Below, in pieces: positions 42,448 to 51,655 of a stretch of 64,000 bases of DNA. The notes under the pieces were generated by a model. The model saw only the letters and a list, made by a program, of their open reading frames with translations, searched no databases and was not told the DNA's origin. Position 1 is the stretch's first letter. The number at the start of each line of letters is the position of its first letter. A program made the translations under genes and the position numbers. The stretch covers positions 62,001-126,000 of the forward strand of contig CAVUSZ010000020.1 in the NCBI GenBank assembly GCA_963744255.1, given 5' to 3'. The DNA is from DATEDA01 sp963744255. Its GTDB lineage: Bacteria; Pseudomonadota; Gammaproteobacteria; Burkholderiales; SG8-39.

Positions 42448-43413
42448 CTACTCGACCTTGACCCCGGTCGTCGCGACGACCTTCTTCCACTTGTCGACCT
42501 CGGCCGCGATCTGGCGGCCGAACGCCTCGGGCGTGTTCCCCACCGGCTCCGCGCCGAGCTCAAAGAGCTGCTTCGACACTTCGGGCTGCTTGAGGATCTC
42601 GCTCACCGCCCGGTAGAGCGCGTCCACGACCGGCTTCGGCGTCCCCGCCGGGGCGAGCAGACCGAACCATCCCGAGACTTCATAGCCGGGCACGCCGCTT
42701 TCGGCAAACGTCGGGATCTCCGGCGCGCCGGGCCAGCGCTTCGTCGTAGTGACCGCGATCGCGCGGATCTTCCCCGACTTGATGTGCGACATCGAGGAGG
42801 GAAGGTTGTCGAAGCCCATCTGGATCTGCCCGCCGATCAGATCGGCGAGCATCGGTCCGGCGCCCTTGTACGGGACGTGCACGATGTCCACGCCGGCCAT
42901 CATCTTCAGCAGCTCGGCGCTCATGTGCGGCGAGCCGCCCGGGCTGGTCGATCCGAAGTTCAGCGCGCCGGGCTTCTGTCGCGCGGCCGCGAGCACCTCG
43001 CCGAGATTCTTCGCCGGGAACACCGGGGTCACCGCGAGCACGTTCGGCGTGCTCGCGACCACCGTGATCGGCGCGAAGTCCTTGACCGCGTCGTAGGGCA
43101 GCGTCTTCGACAGCGCCGAGTTGATACCGTGCGAGCTGACCGTGCCCATCACGAGCATGTAGCCGTCCGGCGGCGCCTTGGCGACCGCGACCGACCCGAT
43201 CGCGCCGCTCGCGCCGGGCCGGTTCTCTACCACGAACGGCTGTCCGAGCCGCTCGCCGAGCCGCGTCGCCACTACGCGCGCGAGGATGTCGGTCGTGCCT
43301 CCCGGGGGATAGGGGACGATGATGCGCACCGCTTTCTCCGGATACTGGGCGGAGGCGGACATCGCTGCGACGCACAGCGCGGCAACTGCGAGACAGCGGG
43401 TTGCAAAGCTCAT
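42448..43413 (-). CDS. Bug/TctC-family periplasmic receptor
   Basis: The 321-residue protein has a signal peptide (about 22 residues, ending SASA) and the Bug signature: YPEKAVRIIVPYPPGGTTDI, VVENRPGASGAIGSVAVAKA, HVPYKGAGPMLADLIGGQI and PTFAESGVPGYEVSGWFGLL. Such proteins bind carboxylates for tripartite tricarboxylate transporters or signalling. No TctA or TctB membrane gene is in the window. It is downstream of the AtuA-like pair on the same strand with 10 bp spacing, so it may bind the acid that operon degrades. Confidence 0.92.
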   Translation of the reverse strand: MSFATRCLAVAALCVAAMSASAQYPEKAVRIIVPYPPGGTTDILARVVATRLGERLGQPFVVENRPGASGAIGSVAVAKAPPDGYMLVMGTVSSHGINSALSKTLPYDAVKDFAPITVVASTPNVLAVTPVFPAKNLGEVLAAARQKPGALNFGSTSPGGSPHMSAELLKMMAGVDIVHVPYKGAGPMLADLIGGQIQMGFDNLPSSMSHIKSGKIRAIAVTTTKRWPGAPEIPTFAESGVPGYEVSGWFGLLAPAGTPKPVVDALYRAVSEILKQPEVSKQLFELGAEPVGNTPEAFGRQIAAEVDKWKKVVATTGVKVE

Positions 43414-43423
43414 GGCATCTCCA

Positions 43424-43774
43424 CTAATTCTGCAAGTTGCGCAGGTGTCTGCGCAGCTCGTCGGGGATCTCCAGCTCGAACCCGAGCACGGCGCCCGACA
43501 GCGCCTTGCCGTAGTTGTCGAGGCAGAGGCTGCGCGAGACGCCGCCGCCGAGCGCGCCGTGCGCAACGAAGTTGAGTGCGCAGAGGCCGTCGACGGCGTA
43601 CCGCTCCACCTTGCCGGTGATGACGCCGCGGTAGAACGCCTTGAGCCGCTCGGCGGTGAGCTGCTCCTTCAGGAACGGATAGAGCGCCGCGTCGTAGGCG
43701 ATGACCGCGATGTTCGCGGTGTTGCCCTTGTCGCCGGAGCGCGCATGGGCGACGTGCTGCAGCTTGACTCGCAT
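43424..43774 (-). CDS. Small AtuA-associated protein (C-terminal AtuA-like domain)
   Basis: The 116-residue protein begins VKLQHVAHARSGDKGNTANI, the hallmark of the small domain that follows or is fused to DUF1446/AtuA proteins, and continues FLKEQLTAERLKAFYRGVI and ALNFVAHGALGGGVSRSLCL. It starts 4 bp after the AtuA-like gene and surely works with it. The biochemical role is not known. Confidence 0.87.
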   Translation of the reverse strand: MRVKLQHVAHARSGDKGNTANIAVIAYDAALYPFLKEQLTAERLKAFYRGVITGKVERYAVDGLCALNFVAHGALGGGVSRSLCLDNYGKALSGAVLGFELEIPDELRRHLRNLQN

Positions 43775-43778
43775 GGCT

Positions 43779-45135
43779 CTAGCTCTCCAGGTAGACAACG
43801 CTTGGGCTGACCTTCTCCCGCGGCACGAGCGACGACCACACGCCGATGATCTCGCGCGTGCGGTCCTGGTGCGGCACCCGTTTGCCGGTGTGCGCGATGC
43901 CGGACACCGCCATGCCGTCGACCTCGCGGCCGACCTTGTTCGCCTCCTCGCGCGTGCGCGTGCGCGCGGCCACGCGCACGGCGATCTCGTACGGTTCCGG
44001 CCAGTCCTTCGGCGACGCGGCCCCGTGGATGGCATTCATGCCGAGGAAGTCGATGCGCACTTCTTCCGCCTGCAGCCCGACGATCTTGAACCGTTCTTCG
44101 AGGATCCGCTTGGCGAGCTCGGCACGGCGCAGCGCGCCCGGCCCGGCGTAGAAAAACATGTCCTCGCCGATGAACCCTTCGGCGCAGCTGATCGACACCT
44201 TGAGCGTCGGGGTGCGCGGCTTGCCCGAGATCCGGCTCACGCGCACGCGGTCCGGGCCGACCTGGTCGAGCTCAGTCGTCGTGAAGTCGACCACGACGTC
44301 GGGCGTGATGTAGTTGCCGGGATCGTGGACCTCGTAGAGAAGCTGCTCCTTCACGGTCATCACGTTCACCGCGCCGCCGGTTCCGGCCACCTTGGTGATC
44401 ACCGCGCTGCCGTCTTCCTCGACCTCGGCGATCGGAAAGCCGAAGTTCCACGGTTCCGGCACGTCCTTGAACCCGGGGTCGCTGAAATACCCGCCGGTGA
44501 CCTGCGCGCCGCACTCGAGGAGGTGCCCGATCCCGTTGCCCTGTCCGAGGCGGCGATGGTCGAGCGCATCCCAGCCGAACTCGAACATCATCGGCGCCAT
44601 GAAGATCGACGGGTCGGCGACGCGGCCGGTGACCACGATCTGCGCGCCGGCCTGCAGCGCCTCGACGATCGGCTCGGCGCCGAGATAGACCTCGGCGGTG
44701 ATGAGGCTCGGGGCGAGCGTGGCCGTCGGCTGGCCGTTCTCCATGATGGTGTCGGTCAGCTCGAGCACGCGATCGGTGATCATCGCCGCCGCTCACCGCC
44801 GCCACCTTGACGCCGCGCTTTCCGAGGTCGCGCAGGAGCTGCACGATCCGCTCTGCGGCGCCGTTCGGGTTGATCCAGCCCTGGTTGCTGACGATCCGCG
44901 TGCCGCGCCGCAGGCACGCCGGGAGCACGCCCTTCATCCGGTCGTCGAGATAGGTGTCATAGCCCGGGAAAGTCGGATCGCGGCGCGCCCGCACCTGCGC
45001 CGCCGAGATCGTCGCCTCCGCCATGGTCTCGAAGCACAGGTAGTCGAGGTCGCCCCGCTCGGCGTTGAGCACCGCCGGCTCGATGCGATCGCCCCACCAT
45101 GCCGAGCCGGACCCGATGCGGATGATTTTCGCCAT
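43779..45135 (-). pseudogene. atuA: AtuA-family (DUF1446) protein, one frameshift
   Basis: Two frames give a full AtuA-like protein of about 450 residues. The N-terminal frame (ATG 45135) has IRIGSGSAWWGDRIEPAVLN, LDYLCFETMAEATISAAQVR and TRIVSNQGWINPNGAAERIV. The C-terminal frame, from about 44785, has GQPTATLAPSLITAEVYLGA, QIVVTGRVADPSIFMAPMMF, GHLLECGAQVTGGYFSDPGF and DVVVDFTTTELDQVGPDRVR. One extra base in the GGCGGCGATGATC region near 44785-44795 separates them. AtuA is required for growth on citronellol and related acyclic terpenes in Pseudomonas, although its reaction is unsettled. Many homologues lie in unrelated CoA-ester operons, as here. Confidence 0.86.
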
Positions 45136-45153
45136 TCCCGCTTCCTCCTCTTC

Positions 45154-45290
45154 TCAAGCGCGCTCGACGAGCGCGTCGACCACCAGCGCGCACCCACCAC
45201 GAGGGGCGCGATGCGCAGCCCGCGGAGCGCCCGCACGACCTCCGCAGCATCGAACGGCGGGACGAGCACGTCCCGCTCGACCGGCTGGAG
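45154..45290 (-). pseudogene. 3' remnant of an NDP-forming acyl-CoA synthetase gene, internally deleted
   Basis: Read on the minus strand, VLVPPFDAAEVVRALRGLRI followed by APLVVG matches the segment near the end of the synthetase at 46836-48917 (LVPPFDAADVERALRGLRIA). A second piece in another frame, ALVVDALVERA with a stop at 45154, matches its last residues. The roughly 120 bp between them in the intact gene are missing. CGCGCTCGACGAGCGCGTCG at about 45160 is shared with the intact copy. It is a stump of a diverged paralogue, left between the AtuA-like gene and the lower-GC insert. Confidence 0.75.
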
Positions 45291-45375
45291 CAACGGGCAC
45301 TTGGGTTGACCACATGCATGCCGGCGCTATCATACGAAGAACGTACTTCTGCACTGCTTTCGTGCAGAAGAATGA

Positions 45376-45711
45376 CGCATAAACGGCCGAACTGACAACA
45401 ACGCCGAACGCATTGCTGCAGTGGAAGGTGTGGACATCGTCATGATCGGGACCAACGATCTTGCCGCCAATCTGGGCATCCCCGCGGAGTTCGACCATCC
45501 CAAGATCGAGCAGGCGTACGCGACCGTCATCGCCGCGTGCCGCAAGCATGGGAAGCATGCCGGGGTGGGTGGCGTCTACGATCACAAGAATCTGCAGAAG
45601 TACATCGAAATGGGTGCGCGCTTCATGCTCGGCGGATCGGACGTCTTCTACATGATGTCGGGTGCAAAGCAGCGCCCCGCATTCTCGCGCTCCATTCCGT
45701 TGAAGAACTGA
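45376..45711 (+). pseudogene. C-terminal fragment of an HpcH/HpaI-family aldolase
   Basis: About 100 residues are recognisable, from NNAERIAAVEGVDIVMIGTN to MGARFMLGGSDVFYMMSGAK. They match the last 40% of HpcH/HpaI aldolases, including the GVDIVMIGTNDLA metal-site region. An in-frame TGA at 45373 closes the frame upstream, and the barrel's first half with the catalytic residues is missing. It lies just upstream of the dehydrogenase gene on the same strand, and base composition is lower in GC than the neighbours, so the two were probably acquired together and the 5' end was lost at the junction. Confidence 0.8.
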
Positions 45712-45740
45712 GCCGCAGGCTGAATCGAGGGAGTCACGGC

Positions 45741-46688
45741 ATGCAGCACATCGTTTTTCTCGACCGCGGGTCAGTCGGCGCCAGAGTGAGGCGGCCGTCC
45801 TTTACGCATACGTGGGTGGAGCACGAAAAGAGCACGGCCGACGAAGTGTTGGCGAAGCTCAAGGACGCAACGATCGCGATCACGAACAAGGTTCCGGTGC
45901 GTGCCGACACGCTCGCCAGGCTGCCCCAGCTCAAGATGATCGCGGTCGCAGCGACCGGCACCGATATCATCGACGTCGAGTATTGCAAGGGGCACGACAT
46001 CGCGGTCGCGAACATCCGCGATTACGCGGTGCGTACGTTGCCGGAGCACGCATTCGCGCTGATTCTCGCGCTGCGCCGTAACCTCATTGCCTACCATAAC
46101 GACGTCCAGAACGGGGTGTGGCAGAAGTCCGATCAATTCTGCTTTCTCACACATCCCATTCGCGATCTCTTCGGGAGCACGATCGGAATCGTCGGCGAAG
46201 GACAGCTTGGGCAGGGCGCTGCGGCGATCGCTCGGGGATTCGGCATGAAGGTGCTGTTCGCCGACCATGATCCGCCGAAGGCGCCCAACGTCGAATTCAC
46301 GCCGTTCGCCACGGTGCTCGCGGAGTCCGACATCATTTCGCTCCACGTGCCGCTCACTCCCGCGACACGTAACCTGATCGGGATCGAGCAGTTGCGCAAG
46401 ATGAAACGCACCGCAGTTCTGATCAATACTTCTCGCGGCGGCTTGGTGAATGAGCAGGCGCTGATCCAGGCGCTCGAGGAGGGGCTCATTGCCGGCGCAG
46501 GATTCGACGTCCTTACCAAGGAGCCGCCGAGAGACGGCAATCCGCTGCTCGATTTGCGGCTGCCGAATTTCATCCTGACACCGCACGTCGCGTGGGCATC
46601 CAATGAAGCGATGCAATTCCTCGCCGACCAGTTGATTGACAACGTCGAGGCATTTGTCGGCGGCAAGCCGCAGCGGTTGGTTACCTGA
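45741..46688 (+). CDS. D-2-hydroxyacid dehydrogenase (glycerate dehydrogenase/hydroxypyruvate reductase-like)
   Basis: The 315-residue enzyme has the NAD-binding loop TIGIVGEGQLGQGAAAIARG, the catalytic Arg in LINTSRGGLVNEQAL, Glu in the AGAGFDVLTKEPP region and His in FILTPHVAWAS. The VAATGTDIIDVEYCK segment at the start of the cofactor domain is typical of HprA-like proteins. It reduces or oxidises a 2-hydroxy/2-oxo acid in the cytoplasm. The gene has visibly more A/T at third codon positions than its neighbours and sits, opposite in strand, inside a minus-strand catabolic run, so it looks imported with the aldolase fragment. Confidence 0.9.
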   Translation: MQHIVFLDRGSVGARVRRPSFTHTWVEHEKSTADEVLAKLKDATIAITNKVPVRADTLARLPQLKMIAVAATGTDIIDVEYCKGHDIAVANIRDYAVRTLPEHAFALILALRRNLIAYHNDVQNGVWQKSDQFCFLTHPIRDLFGSTIGIVGEGQLGQGAAAIARGFGMKVLFADHDPPKAPNVEFTPFATVLAESDIISLHVPLTPATRNLIGIEQLRKMKRTAVLINTSRGGLVNEQALIQALEEGLIAGAGFDVLTKEPPRDGNPLLDLRLPNFILTPHVAWASNEAMQFLADQLIDNVEAFVGGKPQRLVT

Positions 46689-46835
46689 AGAGAAAACCGG
46701 AGGCCGAAGGCATCACTCTTGCTGCATTCGGAGAGAACGAGGAAGCGGCGCGGAGCGGTTTTTGCCCTCTCCTTTCGTGCGAGGCCCGACGCGCAAATAG
46801 GGAGCCCGCCTGAGTTCACCCCGGTCTGTCCCGTT

Positions 46836-48917
46836 TCAGCCGCGCTCGACGAGCGCGTCGACCACGAGCGCGCCTTCGCCGACCGCACCCACCATGACCG
46901 GGTTCAGGTCGACCGAAGCGATCCCGCCCCGTGCTGCGCGGACGAGCCGCCCCACCCCGATCGCCACGGCGGCGAGCGCGCCCACGTCGAGCGGCGGCTC
47001 GCCTCGCACGCCGTCGATCAGGGGCGCGATCCGCAGCCCGCGCAGCGCCCGCTCGACGTCCGCGGCGTCGAACGGCGGGACGAGCACCGCGAAATCCTTG
47101 AACGCCTCGACGTACTTGCCGCCGTCGCCGACGATCACCACCGGGCCGAATACGGGATCGACGCGCGCGCCGACCATGAACTCGCGGCGCCCCTTGCGCA
47201 TCGCCGCGACGATCACGCCGTCGCGCGCCGCGCCGAGCGCGGCAAGCTTGGACCATTGCGCCTCGAAGACGCGCGCCGTCTCGTCGGCGCTTGCGACGCC
47301 GAGCGCCACCAGGCCGTGCTCCGACTTGTGCGGCACGTCGATCGAGCAGGCCTTCACGGCGACAGGGCCGCCGAGCGTGGCGAACGCGGCACTCGCTTCG
47401 GCAGCGGTCTTGCACAGCCTGTGCGGAACGACCGGAACGCCGTGATCCGCGAGCAGCGTCAGGCTGTCGGCCTCGTTCAGGAACCGGTGCGCGCCGCCCG
47501 GAACCTCGACCGTCCCATCCGCGGGCCACGTCGTCCGCGGCTTGCGCATCAACTCGGTGTGCGAGGCGAGCTGCGCGAGCACGCCCAGCGCGTCGGCCTC
47601 GTTCGCGTACGTGGCGATGCCGGCTTTGCGGAACACGTCCCCGACCGAGTCCTGCCACGCGGCGACCGCGACCGGCTTGCCGGTCGCCACGGCGAACTGC
47701 GCCGTGTCGCGCGCGAAGGCGTCGACGTCGTAGCCGGCGCCGGCGACCGGGATGTTGATGAAGAAGAGGTCGGCAGCCGGATCCCGGGCGACGATCGGCA
47801 GCACGTCGCCGAAGAGATGGCTGTTGGACAGCAGCGCGGCGGTGATGTCGATCGGGTTCGCGGTGCTGGCGAATCCCGGCAGCTTCGCCGCGACCGCCCC
47901 TTGCGTCCCGGGCGAGAGCTCGGCGAGCGGCAGCCCGCACTCCTCGGAGGCATCCGCGCCCATCACGCAGCTCGCGCCGGAGTTGCTGATCACCACCAGC
48001 CGGCGCCCCTGCGGACGCCAGCCCTGGAGGTACGCCTCGGCCGCGAGCGCGAGCGCGTGCGGGTCGCGTACCCGCCAGATGCCGTGGTGGCGCAGGAAGG
48101 CGTCGACTACCCGGTCCTCGTTGGCGAGCGCTCCGGTGTGCGAAGTCGCCGCCTTCTGGCCGCTCACCGACCGGCCGGCCTTCACCGCGACGATCGGGAG
48201 GTCGCGCTCGCGCGCGAACGCCGCCGCCCGCGCGAGCGTCTCCGGGTCGGCGACGTTCTCGAGGTAGAGAAGGCACAGCTTCACGCCCGGATCGTGCGCG
48301 ACCGCCCAGGTGAGATCGGACACCGTGACGTCCGCTTCGTTGCCGGTCGCGTGCGCGTGCCGGACGCCGATGCCGCGGCCCCGGACCAGCCCGTACGTCA
48401 CCGCGCACATTCCGCCGCTCTGGCTGACGACCGCGACCGGCCCGTCCTGCGGCGGCACCTCGATGAACATGGTCGAGAAGCTCGCCACCGCCCCGTTGCC
48501 GAAGTTCGCGAGCCCCTGGCTGTTCGGGCCGACGATCCGCATGCCGGCGGCCCGCGCGCGCGCCACCATTCCGTCCTGCACGGCACGCCCTTCGGCGCCC
48601 GTCTCGCCGTAGCCCGAGGCGATCACGATCGCGGTCTTGACCCCGCGGGCGGCGCACTCGTCGACCGCCGCCACGGCAGCGTCGCCGCCGACGATCACGA
48701 GCGCGAGCTCGGGAACCTCCGGCAACGCAGCGAGCGAGGGGTAGCTCGTCAGACCCTGGATCTCGGCCCGGTTGGGGTTGATCGGGTAGATCCTGCCGCG
48801 GTACCCGTAGCGCGCCATGTAGAGGATCGGCCGGCCGCCGATCTTGTTGATGTTTTCGGAGGCGCCGATGATGGCGATCGACTTCGGGTCGATCGCGGCC
48901 TGGAGGAGGTCGGTCAT
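46836..48917 (-). CDS. NDP-forming acyl-CoA synthetase (acetate-CoA ligase family)
   Basis: The 693-residue protein fuses the alpha-like and beta-like parts of ADP-forming acyl-CoA synthetases: an N-terminal CoA-binding domain (SIAIIGASENINKIGGRPIL, IYPINPNRAEIQG), the GPNSQGLANFG segment, the phosphorylated His in ATSHTGALANEDRV, then an ATP-grasp C-terminal part (ADHGVPVVPHRLCKTAAEA, VAVKACSIDVPHKSEHGLVA, VFGPVVIVGDGGKYVEAFKD). It makes an acyl-CoA from a free acid with nucleoside triphosphate. It is downstream of the SDR gene on the same strand, 28 bp away. A truncated relative lies at 45154-45290. Confidence 0.92.
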   Translation of the reverse strand: MTDLLQAAIDPKSIAIIGASENINKIGGRPILYMARYGYRGRIYPINPNRAEIQGLTSYPSLAALPEVPELALVIVGGDAAVAAVDECAARGVKTAIVIASGYGETGAEGRAVQDGMVARARAAGMRIVGPNSQGLANFGNGAVASFSTMFIEVPPQDGPVAVVSQSGGMCAVTYGLVRGRGIGVRHAHATGNEADVTVSDLTWAVAHDPGVKLCLLYLENVADPETLARAAAFARERDLPIVAVKAGRSVSGQKAATSHTGALANEDRVVDAFLRHHGIWRVRDPHALALAAEAYLQGWRPQGRRLVVISNSGASCVMGADASEECGLPLAELSPGTQGAVAAKLPGFASTANPIDITAALLSNSHLFGDVLPIVARDPAADLFFINIPVAGAGYDVDAFARDTAQFAVATGKPVAVAAWQDSVGDVFRKAGIATYANEADALGVLAQLASHTELMRKPRTTWPADGTVEVPGGAHRFLNEADSLTLLADHGVPVVPHRLCKTAAEASAAFATLGGPVAVKACSIDVPHKSEHGLVALGVASADETARVFEAQWSKLAALGAARDGVIVAAMRKGRREFMVGARVDPVFGPVVIVGDGGKYVEAFKDFAVLVPPFDAADVERALRGLRIAPLIDGVRGEPPLDVGALAAVAIGVGRLVRAARGGIASVDLNPVMVGAVGEGALVVDALVERG

Positions 48918-48945
48918 GTGAGGATTCCCCGGTGGATATCGCGGA

Positions 48946-49831
48946 TCAAGCGCGCGCGGCCTTGTCCTTCGCATCCTGCGCCTTGATGAGCGCGCGCTTG
49001 CGCGCCCAGTCGTCCGGGCCGAGCGCGAAGAGGCGGGTGAGTTGCGCGCCGTACGCGAGGTGTCCCGCACCGTCGATCGCGATCGTCTCGCCGGTCAGCC
49101 AGTCGCAGCCGCCGCCCATCAGGAACGCCGCGAGGTTTTGCAGCTCTTCCATCCGGCCGACGCGCCCCATCGGGTTCACCGCGCCGCGCGCCGCCGAGTC
49201 CTCGCCGGGATCGAGACGCGCCGACATGCCCTCGGTCGGGAAGACGCCCGGCGCGATCGCGTTCACCCGGATGCCGTGCCGGCCCCACTCGATCGCGAGC
49301 GACTTCGTCATCGCGTGCACGCCGGACTTCGCCATCGCCGACGGCACCGCGAACGGCGAGCCGGTCCGCACCCAGGTGGTGACGATCGACACGATCGACC
49401 CGCGGACGCCATCCCGGATCCAGCGCTTGCCGACCGCGCTGGTGACGTAAAAGGTGCCGTGCAGGACGATGTCGGCGATGGCATCGAAGCCGCGCGCGGA
49501 GATGTCCTCGGTCGGCGAGATGAAGTTGCCCGCCGCGTTGTTCACGAGACCGGTCAGCGCGCCGTCGGCCCAGATCGTCTCGATCATGGCGTCGACTGCG
49601 GCGGCGTCGCGGATGTCGACCGCGTGCGTTCTCACCGTGCCGCCGTGCGCGCGCCGTCAGCGCCGCCGCAGTCTCGTCGAGCACCGATTCGCGCCGCCCA
49701 CAGATCCAGACCGCCGCGCCGAGCGCGAGATACTTCGCCGCGATCTCGCGGCCGAGGCCGGTGCCGCCGCCGGTGACCAGGATGCGCTGCCCGGCGAGGA
49801 GATCGTCGCGGAAGATCGGGTCCTTGTTCAC
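48946..49831 (-). pseudogene. Short-chain dehydrogenase (2,4-dienoyl-CoA reductase-like), one frameshift
   Basis: The first frame (GTG 49831) has the nucleotide motif ILVTGGGTGLGREIAAKYLA; the second, from about 49655, has LTGLVNNAAGNFISPTEDIS, SAMAKSGVHAMTKSLAIEWG and RVNAIAPGVFPTEGM. They join in the GCGCGCGCACGGC stretch near 49648-49660, where one base too many breaks the expected reading (AHGGTVRTHAV). The Tyr of the usual YxxxK is Ser here, as in the dienoyl-CoA reductase branch, which supports a CoA-ester substrate and not an alcohol. Length about 290 residues when joined. It lies between the hydratase and acyl-CoA synthetase genes. Confidence 0.85.
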
Positions 49832-49840
49832 TGGTATCGG

Positions 49841-50641
49841 TCAGGGCACGAAGCGGGCCGGCCGCTTCGCGAGGAAGGCAGCGATGCCCTCGCCGCATTC
49901 GTCGTGGTACAGGCCGGCGATGAACGCGTCGCGCTCGGCGTCGAGCTGCGCGCGGTGCGTGCGACCGCGCGCCGCGTACACGAGCTCTTTGATGCGCGCC
50001 TGCGCGTACGCCGGTCCCTGCGCCAAGCGGTCCGCCCACGCGAGCGCCTCGCGCAGCGCGCCGCCGCAGGCGACGACGCGGTTCACGATGCCCATCGCGT
50101 GTAACCGGGCTGCGGACACGGGCGCGCCGTCGAGGAGAAGCTCGAGCGCCGCCTGGGGCGGAAGGGCGTGCGCGAGCGCATCGGAGCCGCCGCCGTCGGG
50201 CGAGAGCCCGATCTTCACGTAGGACATCACGAACTTCGCGTCCTCCGCGGCCACGATCAGGTCGCACCCGAGGCACACCGAGAACCCCCCGCCGGCGGCC
50301 GCGCCCTCGACGGCGGCGATCACGGGCTTCGGACACTCGCGCATCGCGGTGACCCAGTCGTGCAGCGCGTCGAGGTGCTCGGCTTGCGTCGACTGCGGCA
50401 GCGCCCGCTGCGCAAGCAGGCGGTTGAGGTTGCCGCCGCCGCAGAAGTGCTCGCCTTCGCCGGTCAGGACGATCGCGCCGATCCCGTCGTCGGCCGCGGC
50501 GTCGCGGAATGTCGCGTGCGCGACGCGGTACAGATCGGGGCTGATGGCGTTCCGCGCCGCCGGGTTGCTGATGGTGAGGAGGAGCGTGCGTCCTCGCTGG
50601 TCGGCGAGCAGGCGCGCGCCTCCTGTCGCGTTCGCGCTCAT
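49841..50641 (-). CDS. Enoyl-CoA hydratase (crotonase family, oxepin-CoA hydrolase-like)
   Basis: The 266-residue protein has LTISNPAARNAISPDLY, the oxyanion segment EHFCGGGNLNRLL, AVEGAAAGGGFSVCLGCDLI and FVMSYVKIGLSPDGGGSDAL. The first catalytic Glu position is Ser in this sequence (GGGFS), and the second region has SPDGG in place of the usual Glu-containing segment, so plain enoyl-CoA hydration may not be its reaction. Similar sequences are annotated as oxepin-CoA hydrolases of the alternative type. It starts 2 bp before the end of the Bug gene upstream of it. Confidence 0.88.
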   Translation of the reverse strand: MSANATGGARLLADQRGRTLLLTISNPAARNAISPDLYRVAHATFRDAAADDGIGAIVLTGEGEHFCGGGNLNRLLAQRALPQSTQAEHLDALHDWVTAMRECPKPVIAAVEGAAAGGGFSVCLGCDLIVAAEDAKFVMSYVKIGLSPDGGGSDALAHALPPQAALELLLDGAPVSAARLHAMGIVNRVVACGGALREALAWADRLAQGPAYAQARIKELVYAARGRTHRAQLDAERDAFIAGLYHDECGEGIAAFLAKRPARFVP

Positions 50642-50643
50642 CG

Positions 50644-51625
50644 TCAGTCCGCCTGGATCTTGCCGTCCTTGACGACCTTCGCCCACTTGGTCATCTCGGC
50701 GCGGAGCATCTTGCCGAACTCGGCGGGCGTGCCGGGCATGGCCTCGGCACCGGCCTGCAGCAGGCGCTGCTTCACTTCCGGATCGCTGAGCGCCTTGACG
50801 ATGTCGGCATTCAGCTTCGCAACGATCGCCGGCGGCGTGCTCGCCGGCGCGACGACGCCGGCCCAGGAGTATGCGTCGTAGCCCTTGACGCCGGACTCGG
50901 CGATCGTCGGCAGGTCCGGCACGAGCGCCGAGCGCTTCGGGCTCCCGACGCCGAGCGCCCGCACCCGGGCGCTCTTGATGTGCGGCAGCGCGGTCGGCGC
51001 GTCGCTGAACATGAGCTGCACCTGCCCGCCGAGGAGGTCGGCCATCGCCGGTGCGCTGCCCTTGTACGGCACGTGCAGGAGGTCCACGCCGGCGAGGCTC
51101 TTGAAGAGCTCGCCCGCGAGGTGCGTGCCGCCGCCGTTGCCGGCGGAGCCGTAGCTCAGCTTGCCGGGGTTCGCCTTCGCGTACGCGATCAGCTCGCTCA
51201 CGCTCTTCGCCGGCACCGACGGGTGCGCCACCAGGATGATCGGGAAGAGCGCGGCGAAGGTCACCGGCACGAAGTCCTTCTCGATGTCGTACGAGAGGCC
51301 CGGCTTCATGCCGGGCAGCACCGAGTGATGGATGCTGCAGACGAACACCGTGTAGCCGTCGGCCGGCGATTTGGCCGCGATCTCCGCGCCGACGATGCCG
51401 CCCGCGCCCGCGCGGTTGTCGACGATCGCCTGCTGTCCCCAGTATTCCGAAAGCTTCACCGTGAACCCGCGCGCAGTGGCGTCGACCGGTCCGCCCGGCG
51501 GGAACGGCACGATGAACCGCACCGGCTTGACGGGGTAGGCCTGCTGCCCGAACGGCCGGCAGCGCCGCGGCGGCGCCGAGCGCACCGGTGGTGACGATGA
51601 AGCGGCGACGGGTGAACGATCCCAT
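50644..51625 (-). pseudogene. Bug/TctC-family receptor with a Tat-type signal, one frameshift
   Basis: The start (ATG 51625) encodes TRRRFIVTTGALGAAAALPA, a twin-arginine-type signal with RRRF, but the frame breaks near 51553-51562. The rest of the protein continues in another frame: VKPVRFIVPFPPGGPVDATA, VDNRAGAGGIVGAEIAAKSP, HVPYKGSAPAMADLLGGQVQ and PTIAESGVKGYDAYSWAGVV. Read together the length is about 326 residues, normal for the family. GGAGGAGT precedes the ATG. A single-base insertion in GCCGTTCGGGCAGCAG explains the break. The folded receptor would bind a carboxylate in the periplasm. Confidence 0.87.
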
Positions 51626-51655
51626 GAGGACTCCTCCAGGTTTGATGACTGAAAC

